A DNA stretch of 64,000 nt. Origin: Denitratimonas sp037478135 (lineage in GTDB: Bacteria > Pseudomonadota > Gammaproteobacteria > Xanthomonadales > Xanthomonadaceae). The translations under genes were made by a program, and so were the position numbers. Location of the stretch: positions 62,001 to 126,000 of the forward strand of contig NZ_JBBHDV010000001.1 of NCBI RefSeq assembly GCF_037478135.1, read 5' to 3'. Every line of letters begins with the position of its first letter. The stretch's first letter is position 1. Positions 17,361-25,475 of this stretch are shown in pieces. The notes beneath the pieces are model-generated. The model searched no databases and was not told where the DNA came from. It saw only the letters and a list, made by a program, of their open reading frames with translations.

Positions 17361-17393
17361 ACGCCTGCCTCTGAAAGGATGCAGGCGTTTTTC
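17361..17393 (+). terminator. Rho-independent terminator upstream of the histone-like gene
   Basis: An 8-bp stem ACGCCTGC/GCAGGCGT with a 12-base loop is followed by TTTTC. It sits 67 bases before the next start codon and does not follow any recognised gene, which implies a short transcript upstream. Confidence 0.75.
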
Positions 17394-17460
17394 ATGCGGC
17401 GCAGACCGCGCGGTACCTGGGCGTTGACGCAACAAGTCCATTGACGAGGAGAACCTGAAG

Positions 17461-18147
17461 ATGGCTACGAGCAAACCTGCTGCAAAAAAGGCTGCCGCGA
17501 AGAAACCCGCAGCCAAGAAGGATGACGACAAGAAGGTGAGCGCCAAGGCGGCCGCACCGAAGAAGGGCGCCGCCAGCAAGGCCAAGGCGCCGGCGAAGAA
17601 GGCGGTTGCCAAGAAGGCTGCCGCGAAGAAGCCCACAGCGAAAAAGGCTGCCGTGAAAAAGGCCGTGACCAAGAAGGCGGCTGCCGCGAAGAAGGCGGTG
17701 ACCAAGAAGGCGGCGGCGGTGAAGAAGGCCGTGGCCAAGAAGGCTGCCAGTACCAAGAAGGCGGTTACCAAGAAGGCCGCCAGCGTGAAGAAGGCGGTTG
17801 CCAAGAAAGCCGCCGCGAAAAAGGTGGCGATGAAGAAGGCTGCGGCCAAGAAGCCTGCCGCCAAGAAGTCCGCAGCGAAGAAGCCTGTAGCGAAGAAGGC
17901 CGCAGCCAGGAAACCTGCTGCCAAGAAGGCGGTCACGAAGAAGGCGGCAACCAGCAAGGTCGCGGCAAAAAAGCCCGCAACCAAGAAAGCCGCCGCGAAA
18001 AAGCCGGCGGTGAAAAAGGCTGTGACGAAGAAGGCGGCCAGCAAGCCGGCGGCGAAGAAGGTCGCGACCCCGAAGCCCACCCGCAAGGCGGTGAAGAAGC
18101 CCAAGCCGGCTCCGATGCCGCCGGCACCGGTGGCGCCGACGCTGTAA
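17461..18147 (+). CDS. Histone H1-like Lys/Ala-rich DNA-binding protein
   Basis: This 228-residue protein is built almost wholly from degenerate KKAA/KKPA/KKAV repeats, with a Pro-rich end (PKPAPMPPAPVAPTL). It has no folded domain, and about one third of residues are lysine. Such proteins (AlgP/AlgR3-like, eukaryotic H1 tail-like) bind DNA non-specifically and compact the nucleoid. A GAGGAGAA ribosome site precedes the ATG. The DNA is correspondingly a purine-rich imperfect repeat (AAGAAGGC units) prone to length change by slippage or recombination, so repeat number may differ between strains. A candidate attenuator lies directly upstream and a 13-bp terminator hairpin follows. Function is inferred from composition only. 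Confidence 0.85.
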   Translation: MATSKPAAKKAAAKKPAAKKDDDKKVSAKAAAPKKGAASKAKAPAKKAVAKKAAAKKPTAKKAAVKKAVTKKAAAAKKAVTKKAAAVKKAVAKKAASTKKAVTKKAASVKKAVAKKAAAKKVAMKKAAAKKPAAKKSAAKKPVAKKAAARKPAAKKAVTKKAATSKVAAKKPATKKAAAKKPAVKKAVTKKAASKPAAKKVATPKPTRKAVKKPKPAPMPPAPVAPTL

Positions 18148-18183
18148 GCCGGGTACGGCAGCCGCCGCTGCCGTTGACGCAAT

Positions 18184-18227
18184 GAACGCCCTTCCCGATG
18201 CCCAGCGGGAAGGGCGTTCGTCATTTG
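18184..18227 (+). terminator. Terminator of the histone-like gene
   Basis: A perfect 13-bp stem GAACGCCCTTCCC/GGGAAGGGCGTTC with a 10-base loop is followed by GTCATTT, 36 bases after the stop codon. Confidence 0.8.
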
Positions 18228-18348
18228 GGTGGAGGCAAATCGGCGGATCTGGTCCGTGTCACCGCAGTGGCGCGACGCGCACTCAAGGCGTGGCCGGCAC
18301 GGTCATCCGTGCCCGACAGCGATCAGCGTGATGCTTTGCAGGTCCGGC

Positions 18349-19647
18349 TCAGCGCAGATAACCGCGCCGCACCGGCTTGTCCAGTTGCAGCCAGTCCTTT
18401 TCCGGCAGTTTCAGATAACGGTCCAGCGCGGTCGGCAGCAGGCCGCTGGGTGCGGCGCTTTCCGAATTCCAGACCACCACCATGCCGAATCCGTGCTCGG
18501 GCAGCAGGCCGAGCATGGCGCGATATCCCTGCACCGCACCGGCGTGGTAGACCATCGGATGTCCGGCGTAATCGTAGATGCGCCAGCCAAGGGCGTAATG
18601 CGCATCGCGCAGGCGCTCGCGCCGCCATGGTGAGGCGCGGGTTTCGCCGGGTGTATGCACCTGCGGCTCGCGGGTGGTTTCCAGCAACGCCGGACTCAGC
18701 ACTTCCGGCGCATGTCCCAGCTGCGCGCGCAGCCACAGCGACAGGTCGCGGATGCTGGCGTTGACGCCGGCAGCAGGTGGCACGCGGTAATAGGTTTCCT
18801 TCGGCCGCACCGGGGTCCAGCGGCCGCTGCTGCGGATATGCGGCCGCGCCCAGCTGGCGCTGTCTTCCAGCCCGTCGCGGCCGTAGGTGGCGGTGTACAT
18901 GCCGAGCGGATGGAAGATGCGCTTTTCCACCTGGTGCGAATAGAAATCGCCGGTGCTGGCGAACACCATGTCGCCGATCAGGCTGAAGGCGATGTTCTGA
19001 TAGCCATAACACTCGCTGTCTTCGCAGACCGGATCGATATCGCCCAGACGCGCGACCAGCAGCGGATAGGGTTCGTCCTGTTCCAGCAGCCGGTCCAGGG
19101 TGTTGTAGGGCAGGCCGATGCGGTGGCTGAGGATGTCCTGCACGGTCAGGTTCTGCGCCGCTTCCAGATTGCGCAGCTTGAAGGCCGGCAGGTGGTCGAC
19201 GATGCGCGCATCCCAGCGCAGCGCACCTTCCTGCACCAGCATTGCGGCCACGGTGCCCGCGAAGGCCTTGGACAGCGAGGCGACGCGGAACACGGTGTCG
19301 GTGCCGACCGCTTCGTCGCCGCTGGTATCGGTCACGCCGAAGCCGCGTTCCAGCAGCACGGTGTCGTCCTGCACGATGGCGATCGCCATGCCGCTGCCCT
19401 TGACGTCCTTCAGGATGCGCTCGGCCAGGCGCTCGATGCGGGTGGCCAGGGCTTTGAGTTCCTGTTCGGATGGGCGCGGTTTGGCATTGGGCCGCAGCGC
19501 CAGCGGGCTGGCAGGCGTACTGCTGATGGGTGCCGCGCTGGTGGCCAGGGCGTTGTTGCCGGCGATCGCCGGTGTCGCGAGGCTGAAAGCCAGCGCCAGC
19601 CATGTCACAACGGCCAGGCTCGCGGGTCGTGCAAGGACGCGTTTCAC
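18349..19647 (-). CDS. Exported beta-lactamase-fold serine hydrolase (class C/S12 family)
   Basis: This 432-residue protein has an N-terminal signal peptide and a penicillin-binding/beta-lactamase class C domain. The catalytic SxxK is Ser124-Lys127 in VASLSKAF, the second motif is Tyr216-Gln-Asn218, and the third is HAG in YHAGAVQG, as in esterase/peptidase-type S12 members rather than true AmpC. It may act as a D-aminopeptidase, esterase or PBP-like hydrolase; substrate is unknown. The start is taken as GTG at 19647 because it directly begins a good signal sequence. Upstream in-frame ATGs would run into lemA on the opposite strand with non-secretory sequence. It is divergent from lemA with about 118 bases between starts. 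Confidence 0.82.
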   Translation of the reverse strand: MKRVLARPASLAVVTWLALAFSLATPAIAGNNALATSAAPISSTPASPLALRPNAKPRPSEQELKALATRIERLAERILKDVKGSGMAIAIVQDDTVLLERGFGVTDTSGDEAVGTDTVFRVASLSKAFAGTVAAMLVQEGALRWDARIVDHLPAFKLRNLEAAQNLTVQDILSHRIGLPYNTLDRLLEQDEPYPLLVARLGDIDPVCEDSECYGYQNIAFSLIGDMVFASTGDFYSHQVEKRIFHPLGMYTATYGRDGLEDSASWARPHIRSSGRWTPVRPKETYYRVPPAAGVNASIRDLSLWLRAQLGHAPEVLSPALLETTREPQVHTPGETRASPWRRERLRDAHYALGWRIYDYAGHPMVYHAGAVQGYRAMLGLLPEHGFGMVVVWNSESAAPSGLLPTALDRYLKLPEKDWLQLDKPVRRGYLR

Positions 19648-19765
19648 TGCCGGAGGGTTTGCCTGCAAGGGGTTCCGTGGCAGTTTAGCGCAGTTGTCCC
19701 GGTCGTCCGGTCGTTTCCTGCCCGGCCTGCGGCGCCAACCACCATTTTCCCTGGAGAAAGATGTC

Positions 19766-20374
19766 ATGACCGCGATGTTGTTGTTCCTGCTGGTGATCTT
19801 CGGCGGTGCCGTGCTGCTGGCGCTGTTCGCCGTGGGCATCTACAACGGCCTGATCCAGGCCCGCAATGCCTACAAGAACGCGTTCGCCCAGATCGATGTG
19901 CAGCTCAACCGCCGCTACGACCTGATCCCGAATCTGGTGGAAGTGGCGAAAACCTACATGGCGCACGAGCGCGATACGCTGGAAGCGGTGATCCGCGCGC
20001 GCTCCAGCGCCATTGCCGGCCTCGGTGCCGCGAAAGCCAACCCCGGCGATCCGGCCGCGATGCAGCAGCTGGCCGGCGCCGAAGGCGGCCTCGGTGCCGC
20101 GCTGGGGCGGCTGATGATGGTCAGCGAGTCGTATCCGGATCTGAAGGCCAACCAGAACATGGCGCAGCTGACCGAGGAGCTGACCAGCACCGAGAACAAG
20201 GTCGCGTTCGCGCGTCAGGCCTACAACGACCAGGTCATGAACTACAACAACAAGCGCGAGGCCTTCCCCGGCAACATCGTGGCCGGCACGTTCAACTTCC
20301 AGCCGGCCGCGCTGCTGGAGATTGGCGCCGAAGAGGCGCACAAGCGCGAAGCGCCGAAGGTGTCGTTCAACTGA
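19766..20374 (+). CDS. lemA: LemA family protein
   Basis: This 202-residue protein has one N-terminal membrane helix (residues 5-25) and the LemA signature: GIYNGLIQARNAYKNAFAQI, then QLNRRYDLIPNLVEVAKTY, and the C-terminal FNFQPAALLEI. The helical bundle is expected in the periplasm. The biochemical role is not established; lemA genes are often beside htpX-type proteases, as here, where the M48 gene follows after 59 bases on the same strand. The start ATG at 19766 has GGAGAAAG upstream. An open frame extends upstream through the opposite-strand hydrolase but has no family character. Confidence 0.93.
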   Translation: MTAMLLFLLVIFGGAVLLALFAVGIYNGLIQARNAYKNAFAQIDVQLNRRYDLIPNLVEVAKTYMAHERDTLEAVIRARSSAIAGLGAAKANPGDPAAMQQLAGAEGGLGAALGRLMMVSESYPDLKANQNMAQLTEELTSTENKVAFARQAYNDQVMNYNNKREAFPGNIVAGTFNFQPAALLEIGAEEAHKREAPKVSFN

Positions 20375-20433
20375 TCCCCTGACCCCGGCCGCCGTCGGCA
20401 TCTGCCCGGCGGCGGCCCCTTGCGGAAGCGTCG

Positions 20434-22371
20434 ATGAACTTTTTTGAACATCAGCAGAAGGCGCGGGCCTCGTCGCGCCGCCTGGTGGTCCTGTTCGCAC
20501 TGGCGGTGGTCGGCATCGTGCTGGCGATCGATCTGGCGGTGTGGCTGGCGCTGGGCATGGCGCAATCACCGGATACAGCCGCACGCGGCGGCGGTGGCGG
20601 CCATGGCGGCATCCTGCTGTTCACCACGCTCGCCACGCTGGCGGTGATCGGCATCTCCAGTCTGGTGCGGATCACGATGCTGCGCAGCGGTGGCGCCGAA
20701 GTGGCGCGCGCGATGGGCGCGATGCCGGTATCCAGCGATACCCGCGATCCGGCACTGCGGCGACTGCGCAATGTGGTCGAGGAAATCGCCATCGCCTCCA
20801 GCGTGCCGGTGCCGGACATCTACGTGATGGAAGAGGAAGAGGGCATCAACGCCTTCGCCGCCGGCTATTCGCCGACCGATGCGGTGGTGGCGGTGACGCG
20901 CGGCGCGCTGGACCGGCTCAATCGCGATGAATTGCAGGGCGTGATCGCGCACGAATTCAGCCACATCCTCAACGGCGACATGCGCCTGAACATCCGCCTG
21001 ATGGGCGTGCTGTTCGGCATCCTGGTGCTGGGCATCATCGGCCGCCGCATCCTGATGCATGTGCGTGGCGGGCGCGATTCCAAGGGCCTGGCGGCGGTGC
21101 TGGCGGCCGGCGTGGTGATGATGGTGGTGGGCTATGTCGGGCTGTTCTTCGGGCGCCTGATCAAGGCCAGTGTCTCGCGTTCACGCGAATACCTGGCCGA
21201 TGCCTCGGCAGTGCAGTTCACCCGCCAGACCAGCGGCATCGCCGGCGCGCTGAAGAAGATCGCCGGCCTGCCCGCCGGCTCGCGCCTGGGCAACGGTGAT
21301 ACCGAGGAAGTCAGCCACATGCTGTTCGGCGAGGGCATGGGATTTTCCTCGATGTTCGCAACCCATCCGCCGATCCTGGAGCGGATCAAGGCGCTGGAGC
21401 CGGACTTCGATGCGAAGGCGTTCGAGCAGGTGCGGGCGCGCTGGGCGATGCAACCACCTTCCGCCGCGCAGGAAGATCTGGCGCTGGGTTTTGCGCCCGA
21501 TGGCAGCCGGCTCGGCCCGCAGCAAACACTGCCGGCGGCGCGTGCCGAACTCGAACTCGGGCCGGAACAGGTCGTGGCCCAGGTTGGTGCCCCGGCCGCC
21601 GACGATTACCAGCGCGCCAGTGCGATCGTGCAGGCGCTGAGCGAAGACCTGCGCGAACTGGCACGCCGCCATGACCGCGCCATTCCGCTGATCCTGGCGC
21701 TGCTGCTGGATGCCGACCAGAGCTTGCGCATACGCCAGCTGGAACAGGTCGGACAGCTCATCGACGAACCCACCGCGATGCTGACGCGCGAGCTTCACCA
21801 CACCGTAGCGCAGCTGCATCCGATGCTGCGCCTGCCGCTGGCCTCGTTCGCGTTCCCGGTGCTGCGGCGTCGGCCACGGCCTGAGCTGGCGCGTTTCCTG
21901 CGCTGCTGCGAGGTGCTGATCGGGCTGGATGGCAAGGTCGCGATGTCCGAATACTGCCTCGGCCGCCTGCTGCGACGGCAGACCGTGGAGGCGCTGGATC
22001 CTTCCCGTTTCGCTCCCAGCGGACGGCGCAAGCTGGTGCAGGTGCGGGCCGAAGTCGCGGACCTGCTGGCGGTGCTGGCACAGCATGGGCACGACGATCC
22101 GCAGCTGGCGCAGCGTGCCCACGCTGCTGGCATGGCGCGCATTTTCCCCGGCAGCGCCACGCGCTACGCACCGCCAGACGATTTCGTGAAGGCGCTGGAA
22201 CACGCCCTGGCCCAGCTCGACGGCGTGGAGCCGATGGGCAAGGCGCTGCTGGTGGAAGGCATGGTCGAAGCGATCAGCCACGACGGCCATGTCTCCGTGT
22301 CCGAAGCCGAACTGCTGCGCACTGTCTGCGCCGTGTTGCATTGCCCGTTGCCACCGATGCTGGAGCATTGA
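20434..22371 (+). CDS. HtpX-like M48 membrane metalloprotease with TerB-like C-terminal domain
   Basis: This 645-residue protein has four hydrophobic segments. Two at the N-terminus (about residues 10-40 and 55-80) and two after the active site (about 190-210 and 220-245) resemble HtpX topology. The zinc site is HEFSH at His173-Glu174-His177, with the third ligand expected in SREYLADASA near residue 253. HtpX degrades misfolded membrane proteins. The extra ~300-residue cytosolic tail is not part of HtpX; its end (EAISHDGHVSVSEAELLRTV, about residues 610-630) and the related CCEVLIGLDGKVAMSEY segment resemble TerB-like modules that may sense or bind metals. A GGAAG ribosome site precedes the start. 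It is probably an operon with lemA. Confidence 0.88.
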   Translation: MNFFEHQQKARASSRRLVVLFALAVVGIVLAIDLAVWLALGMAQSPDTAARGGGGGHGGILLFTTLATLAVIGISSLVRITMLRSGGAEVARAMGAMPVSSDTRDPALRRLRNVVEEIAIASSVPVPDIYVMEEEEGINAFAAGYSPTDAVVAVTRGALDRLNRDELQGVIAHEFSHILNGDMRLNIRLMGVLFGILVLGIIGRRILMHVRGGRDSKGLAAVLAAGVVMMVVGYVGLFFGRLIKASVSRSREYLADASAVQFTRQTSGIAGALKKIAGLPAGSRLGNGDTEEVSHMLFGEGMGFSSMFATHPPILERIKALEPDFDAKAFEQVRARWAMQPPSAAQEDLALGFAPDGSRLGPQQTLPAARAELELGPEQVVAQVGAPAADDYQRASAIVQALSEDLRELARRHDRAIPLILALLLDADQSLRIRQLEQVGQLIDEPTAMLTRELHHTVAQLHPMLRLPLASFAFPVLRRRPRPELARFLRCCEVLIGLDGKVAMSEYCLGRLLRRQTVEALDPSRFAPSGRRKLVQVRAEVADLLAVLAQHGHDDPQLAQRAHAAGMARIFPGSATRYAPPDDFVKALEHALAQLDGVEPMGKALLVEGMVEAISHDGHVSVSEAELLRTVCAVLHCPLPPMLEH

Positions 22372-22529
22372 ACGCCTGCGGATTTTTCACGTTCCCGACC
22401 GGGCCATGGATGGCCGGGCGCGAGGTGACCACGCGGATGAATGCCCTGCGACTGACGAAAACCACAGGACGTGATTTTCTTCCCGGGTGCTGAACCGGCC
22501 TTGCCCGATGCGGGTATAAAGTGGTGCGC

Positions 22530-23552
22530 ATGGACATCCGCGATCCCGCTCCCGTCGGCCCGCTGGCGCCCGCATCGGACACGATGCGCGAGGCGCGTGC
22601 GGCGTTTCTGGATGTCGCCACACTTGGCCAGGACATCGATCTGACGCCGCTGCTGGGCGCCTGCGATGTGCTGACCGGCTTTTCCCGCACCGCACCGGAT
22701 CAGATCGCGCTGCATGCGGCGCAGGCCAATGTGGTGATCTGCAACAAGACCGTGCTCGATGACGTCGCGATCGCGGCGCTGCCGGCGCTGGAACTGATCC
22801 TGGTCACCGCCACCGGCGTCGACAATGTCGATCTTGGCGCCGCCGCGTTGCGCGGCATCGCGGTCTGCAACTGCCGCGATTACGGTACGGCGGCGGTGGC
22901 GCAACACACTCTGGCGCTGATGTTGGCATTGCATGCGCGTCTGGGCGATTACGCGCAGCGGGTTCAGGCCGGTGAATGGAGCCGGGCCGAGGATTTCAGC
23001 CTGTTCGATCAGCCGATTCTGGAATTGCAGGGCCGCACCCTGGGCATCTTCGGCAACGGTGCGATCGGCAGTGAAGTGGCACGGCTGGCGGGTGCATTCG
23101 GGATGCAGATACTCTTCGCACAACTGCCCGGCCGCCCGGCACGACCGGATACGTTGCCATGGCGCGAAGTGCTGGCACGCGCCGATGTGGTCAGCCTGCA
23201 TTGCCCGCTGACCGAAGGCACGCGCCAGTTGATCGATGCCGAGGCGCTGGCGGCGATGAAACCCGGCGCCTTGCTGCTCAATACCGCGCGCGGCGCGCTG
23301 GTGGACGAGGCCGCGCTGGCACAGGCGCTGCGTGAAGGCCGCGTAGGCGGGGCCGGGATCGATGTGCTCGGGCAGGAGCCGCCGCGTGATGGCAACCCGC
23401 TGCTGGCAGCGGGCTTGCCGAACCTGATCGTCACCCCGCACAACGCCTGGGCCAGCCGTCAGGCGCGGCAGCGGTTGGTGCAGCAGAGCGCGGAAAACCT
23501 TCTGGCCTGGCGTCGTGGCGAGCCGGTCCGGAACGTGGTGTCCGGCCAGTAG
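22530..23552 (+). CDS. D-2-hydroxyacid dehydrogenase (glycerate/hydroxypyruvate reductase-like)
   Basis: This 340-residue NAD(P)-dependent dehydrogenase of the D-isomer-specific family interconverts 2-hydroxyacids and 2-oxoacids. It has the Rossmann motif GNGAIGS starting near residue 175, the catalytic arginine in LLNTARGALVDE, a glutamate in the GAGIDVLGQEPP segment, and the catalytic histidine in TPHNAWAS. The closest pattern is glycerate dehydrogenase-like members. The ATG at 22530 is preceded by TATAAA at 22515-22520, so the message could be nearly leaderless. A GTG nine bases upstream is an alternative start. The frame is monocistronic-looking: the DUF3016 gene follows 50 bases later with its own ribosome site. 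Confidence 0.86.
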   Translation: MDIRDPAPVGPLAPASDTMREARAAFLDVATLGQDIDLTPLLGACDVLTGFSRTAPDQIALHAAQANVVICNKTVLDDVAIAALPALELILVTATGVDNVDLGAAALRGIAVCNCRDYGTAAVAQHTLALMLALHARLGDYAQRVQAGEWSRAEDFSLFDQPILELQGRTLGIFGNGAIGSEVARLAGAFGMQILFAQLPGRPARPDTLPWREVLARADVVSLHCPLTEGTRQLIDAEALAAMKPGALLLNTARGALVDEAALAQALREGRVGGAGIDVLGQEPPRDGNPLLAAGLPNLIVTPHNAWASRQARQRLVQQSAENLLAWRRGEPVRNVVSGQ

Positions 23553-23602
23553 CGCGGCCGGACGGAATGGGCTGGCTTCCCGTTTCATCAAAGGAGAAGG
23601 AT

Positions 23603-24148
23603 ATGGATATCAGTAGACAGACCCGAAACATGCGGGTGGCAGCAGCCATGCTGTTGCTCGCCGCTGCGCCGGCTTTTGCATACGCGGCGCAGGACACAGC
23701 GGCCGACACCGCCGCAGCGGTGCAGGTGGAGATCGGTGAGCTGGAACAGATGCGCGAGTTCAGGCGGATGCACGGCAGCGCGCGGCGCGATACGGAACAA
23801 TCGATCCGGCGTCTGGGCGAATGGCTGGCCGGTCGCGCCGAGCGCATGCTGGAACCCGGCCAGCAGCTGCACCTGCTGCTGCGCGATGTGGACCTGGCCG
23901 GCGAGTTCGAGCCGGGCCGCAGCATGAGCCTGCACGATGTGCGCATCGTCAAGGATATCTACCCGCCGCGCATCGAGTTGCACTACCGCCTCAGCGATGC
24001 CGCCGGGCAGGTGCTGGACGAAGGCGATGCGGTGTTGCGCGATCCGGCCTTCCTGAGCACCGGTGGCAGCCGCGGTTCGGATGCGTTGCGCTTTGAAAAG
24101 CGCATGCTCGACGACTGGTTGCGCGAGCGTTTCGGCGGCACGCACTGA
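23603..24148 (+). CDS. DUF3016 family exported protein
   Basis: This 181-residue protein with a signal peptide (cleavage near AYAAQD, residues about 26-30) belongs to the DUF3016 family, which occurs in Xanthomonadales, Shewanella and Vibrio. The conserved parts are SIRRLGEWLAGRAERML, LLLRDVDLAGEFEPG, the DVRIVKDIYPPRIELHYRL stretch, and the closing KRMLDDWLRERF. The fold is unknown and it is predicted to be periplasmic. A strong AAGGAGAAGG ribosome site sits six bases before the ATG at 23603. Relationship to the preceding dehydrogenase is positional only. A perfect hairpin follows the stop. Confidence 0.85.
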   Translation: MDISRQTRNMRVAAAMLLLAAAPAFAYAAQDTAADTAAAVQVEIGELEQMREFRRMHGSARRDTEQSIRRLGEWLAGRAERMLEPGQQLHLLLRDVDLAGEFEPGRSMSLHDVRIVKDIYPPRIELHYRLSDAAGQVLDEGDAVLRDPAFLSTGGSRGSDALRFEKRMLDDWLRERFGGTH

Positions 24149-24163
24149 TCGCGCAGAAACGCA

Positions 24164-24196
24164 GTCCGGCCACTGCGTGGGTGGCAGTGGCCGGAC
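24164..24196 (+). terminator. Perfect 13-bp stem-loop after the DUF3016 gene
   Basis: GTCCGGCCACTGC and GCAGTGGCCGGAC pair perfectly around a 7-base loop, 16 bases after the stop codon. No T-run follows, so termination efficiency is uncertain. Confidence 0.6.
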
Positions 24197-24335
24197 GGGG
24201 TGTCATGCGGCCGTAACCGGACGGACATACAGTCTCCGGGACGCCGGAGGCGGCGGCAACGCCCGGCCTTGCAGGTGGCAACGCCGGCGAGGCCATGCCG
24301 GCTTCCGGCCCGATCGCAATGCAAGGGACCGACGA

Positions 24336-25475
24336 ATGAACACCCCAGCTTCTCCGTGCCGCAGCCTGCTGGCGCTGCTGCCCACCCTGTTGCTGGCCGC
24401 CTGCGCCGGCCATCCGGTGACGGCATCCGAACCGGCATCGCCCGGCATCGCATCACCGCTGCTGCTGGAGGATGGCCGCCGCCTGCCGGTGATCGATGAA
24501 GCCTTCATCACCGCGCTGATGCCGGAGGACAACATCGATTCCCCGGCCGCCTGGCAGACGCCGGATGGCGCCATCCGGGTGATCGCCACCGCCAAAGCCA
24601 CCGATGTGCTGGTGGTGTATGACGGCGAAACCGGCGCCACGCTGCAACGCATCGGCGGCAGCGGTGCGGAGGCCGGGCGGTTCGAGCGTCCCAACGGTGT
24701 GGCGGTGGTCGATGACCTGCTGTTCGTGGTCGAGCGCGACAACCGCCGGGTGCAGGTCATGCAACTGCCGGACTTCAATGTGCTGGGCATGTTCGGCGCG
24801 CAGGATCTGGTCAAGCCCTACGGCCTGTGGGTGCATGCCGAAGGGCAGGGCCGCTACGCGCTGTACGTTTCCGATGCCTACATGGCCGGCGAGGATGCCG
24901 ATGGCGAGGACATTCTGCCGCCGCTGGAACAGCTGGATGCGCGGATCAAGCACTACCAGGTGCTGCGTGATGGGCAAGAAGTGCAGGCCAACCTGCTGCG
25001 CAGCTTTGGCGCCACCTCGGCTGAAGGCGCGCTGCGCGTGGTCGAGTCGCTCTGGGGCGATGCCGCCAACGACCGCCTGCTGATCGCCGAAGAAGATGAA
25101 ACCTATGCCAACGAACTGAAGGTCTACGACCTGGCCGGCAACTATCGCGGCCGCACCATCGGGCGCGATGTGTTCCAGGCCCAGTCCGAAGGCATCGCGC
25201 TGCGCACCTGCGCCGATGGCGGCGGCTGGTGGATCACCACCGAGCAGGGCAAGGGCCGCACCGTGTTCCATCTGTTCGATCGCCACTCGCTGGCGCATGC
25301 GGGCGCGGTCAGTGGCCGCGAGGTCGCCAATACCGATGGCATCTGGCTGCATCAGGCACCCAGCGCGCGCTTCCCGGACGGCGCGCTGTACGCAGTGCAT
25401 GACGATCAGGGCATGGTCGCGTTCGACTGGCGCGACATCGCCGCCGCGCTGGCGCTGCCGGCCTGTGCCCGATGA
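24336..25475 (+). CDS. Phytase-like beta-propeller lipoprotein
   Basis: This is a 379-residue lipoprotein. The signal sequence ends in a lipobox LLAACAG, so Cys is lipidated and the protein is membrane-attached, facing the periplasm or surface. The body is a repeated beta-propeller. The sequence AQSEGIALRTC followed by GWWITTEQGKGRTVFHLFDR and REVANTDGIWLHQ resembles bacterial beta-propeller (3-)phytases, where acidic residues bind Ca and phosphate. It could release phosphate from phytate or act as a generic NHL-type binding protein. The ATG at 24336 is chosen because it starts the lipoprotein signal; an upstream extension is only open-frame. The stop overlaps the next start by four bases, coupling it to a phosphatase gene. 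Confidence 0.75.
   Translation: MNTPASPCRSLLALLPTLLLAACAGHPVTASEPASPGIASPLLLEDGRRLPVIDEAFITALMPEDNIDSPAAWQTPDGAIRVIATAKATDVLVVYDGETGATLQRIGGSGAEAGRFERPNGVAVVDDLLFVVERDNRRVQVMQLPDFNVLGMFGAQDLVKPYGLWVHAEGQGRYALYVSDAYMAGEDADGEDILPPLEQLDARIKHYQVLRDGQEVQANLLRSFGATSAEGALRVVESLWGDAANDRLLIAEEDETYANELKVYDLAGNYRGRTIGRDVFQAQSEGIALRTCADGGGWWITTEQGKGRTVFHLFDRHSLAHAGAVSGREVANTDGIWLHQAPSARFPDGALYAVHDDQGMVAFDWRDIAAALALPACAR

Larger units (their letters stand above)
17211..17393 (+). ncRNA. Candidate small RNA or transcription attenuator leader
   Basis: A transcript of about 183 bases is bounded by the TTGACA/TAGGTT promoter and a strong intrinsic terminator. It contains a 20-codon reading frame with a ribosome site (17273-17335), so it could be a leader-peptide attenuator for the downstream histone-like gene or an independent small RNA. 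No known RNA family is recognised. Both the ends and the function are inferred. Confidence 0.4.

Noticed and set aside
17461..18147. Lys/Ala-rich stretch as a degenerate DNA repeat array only
   Set aside because: It has a strong ribosome site, an intact frame with ATG and stop, a Pro-rich end and a terminator, and fits known histone H1-like proteins.
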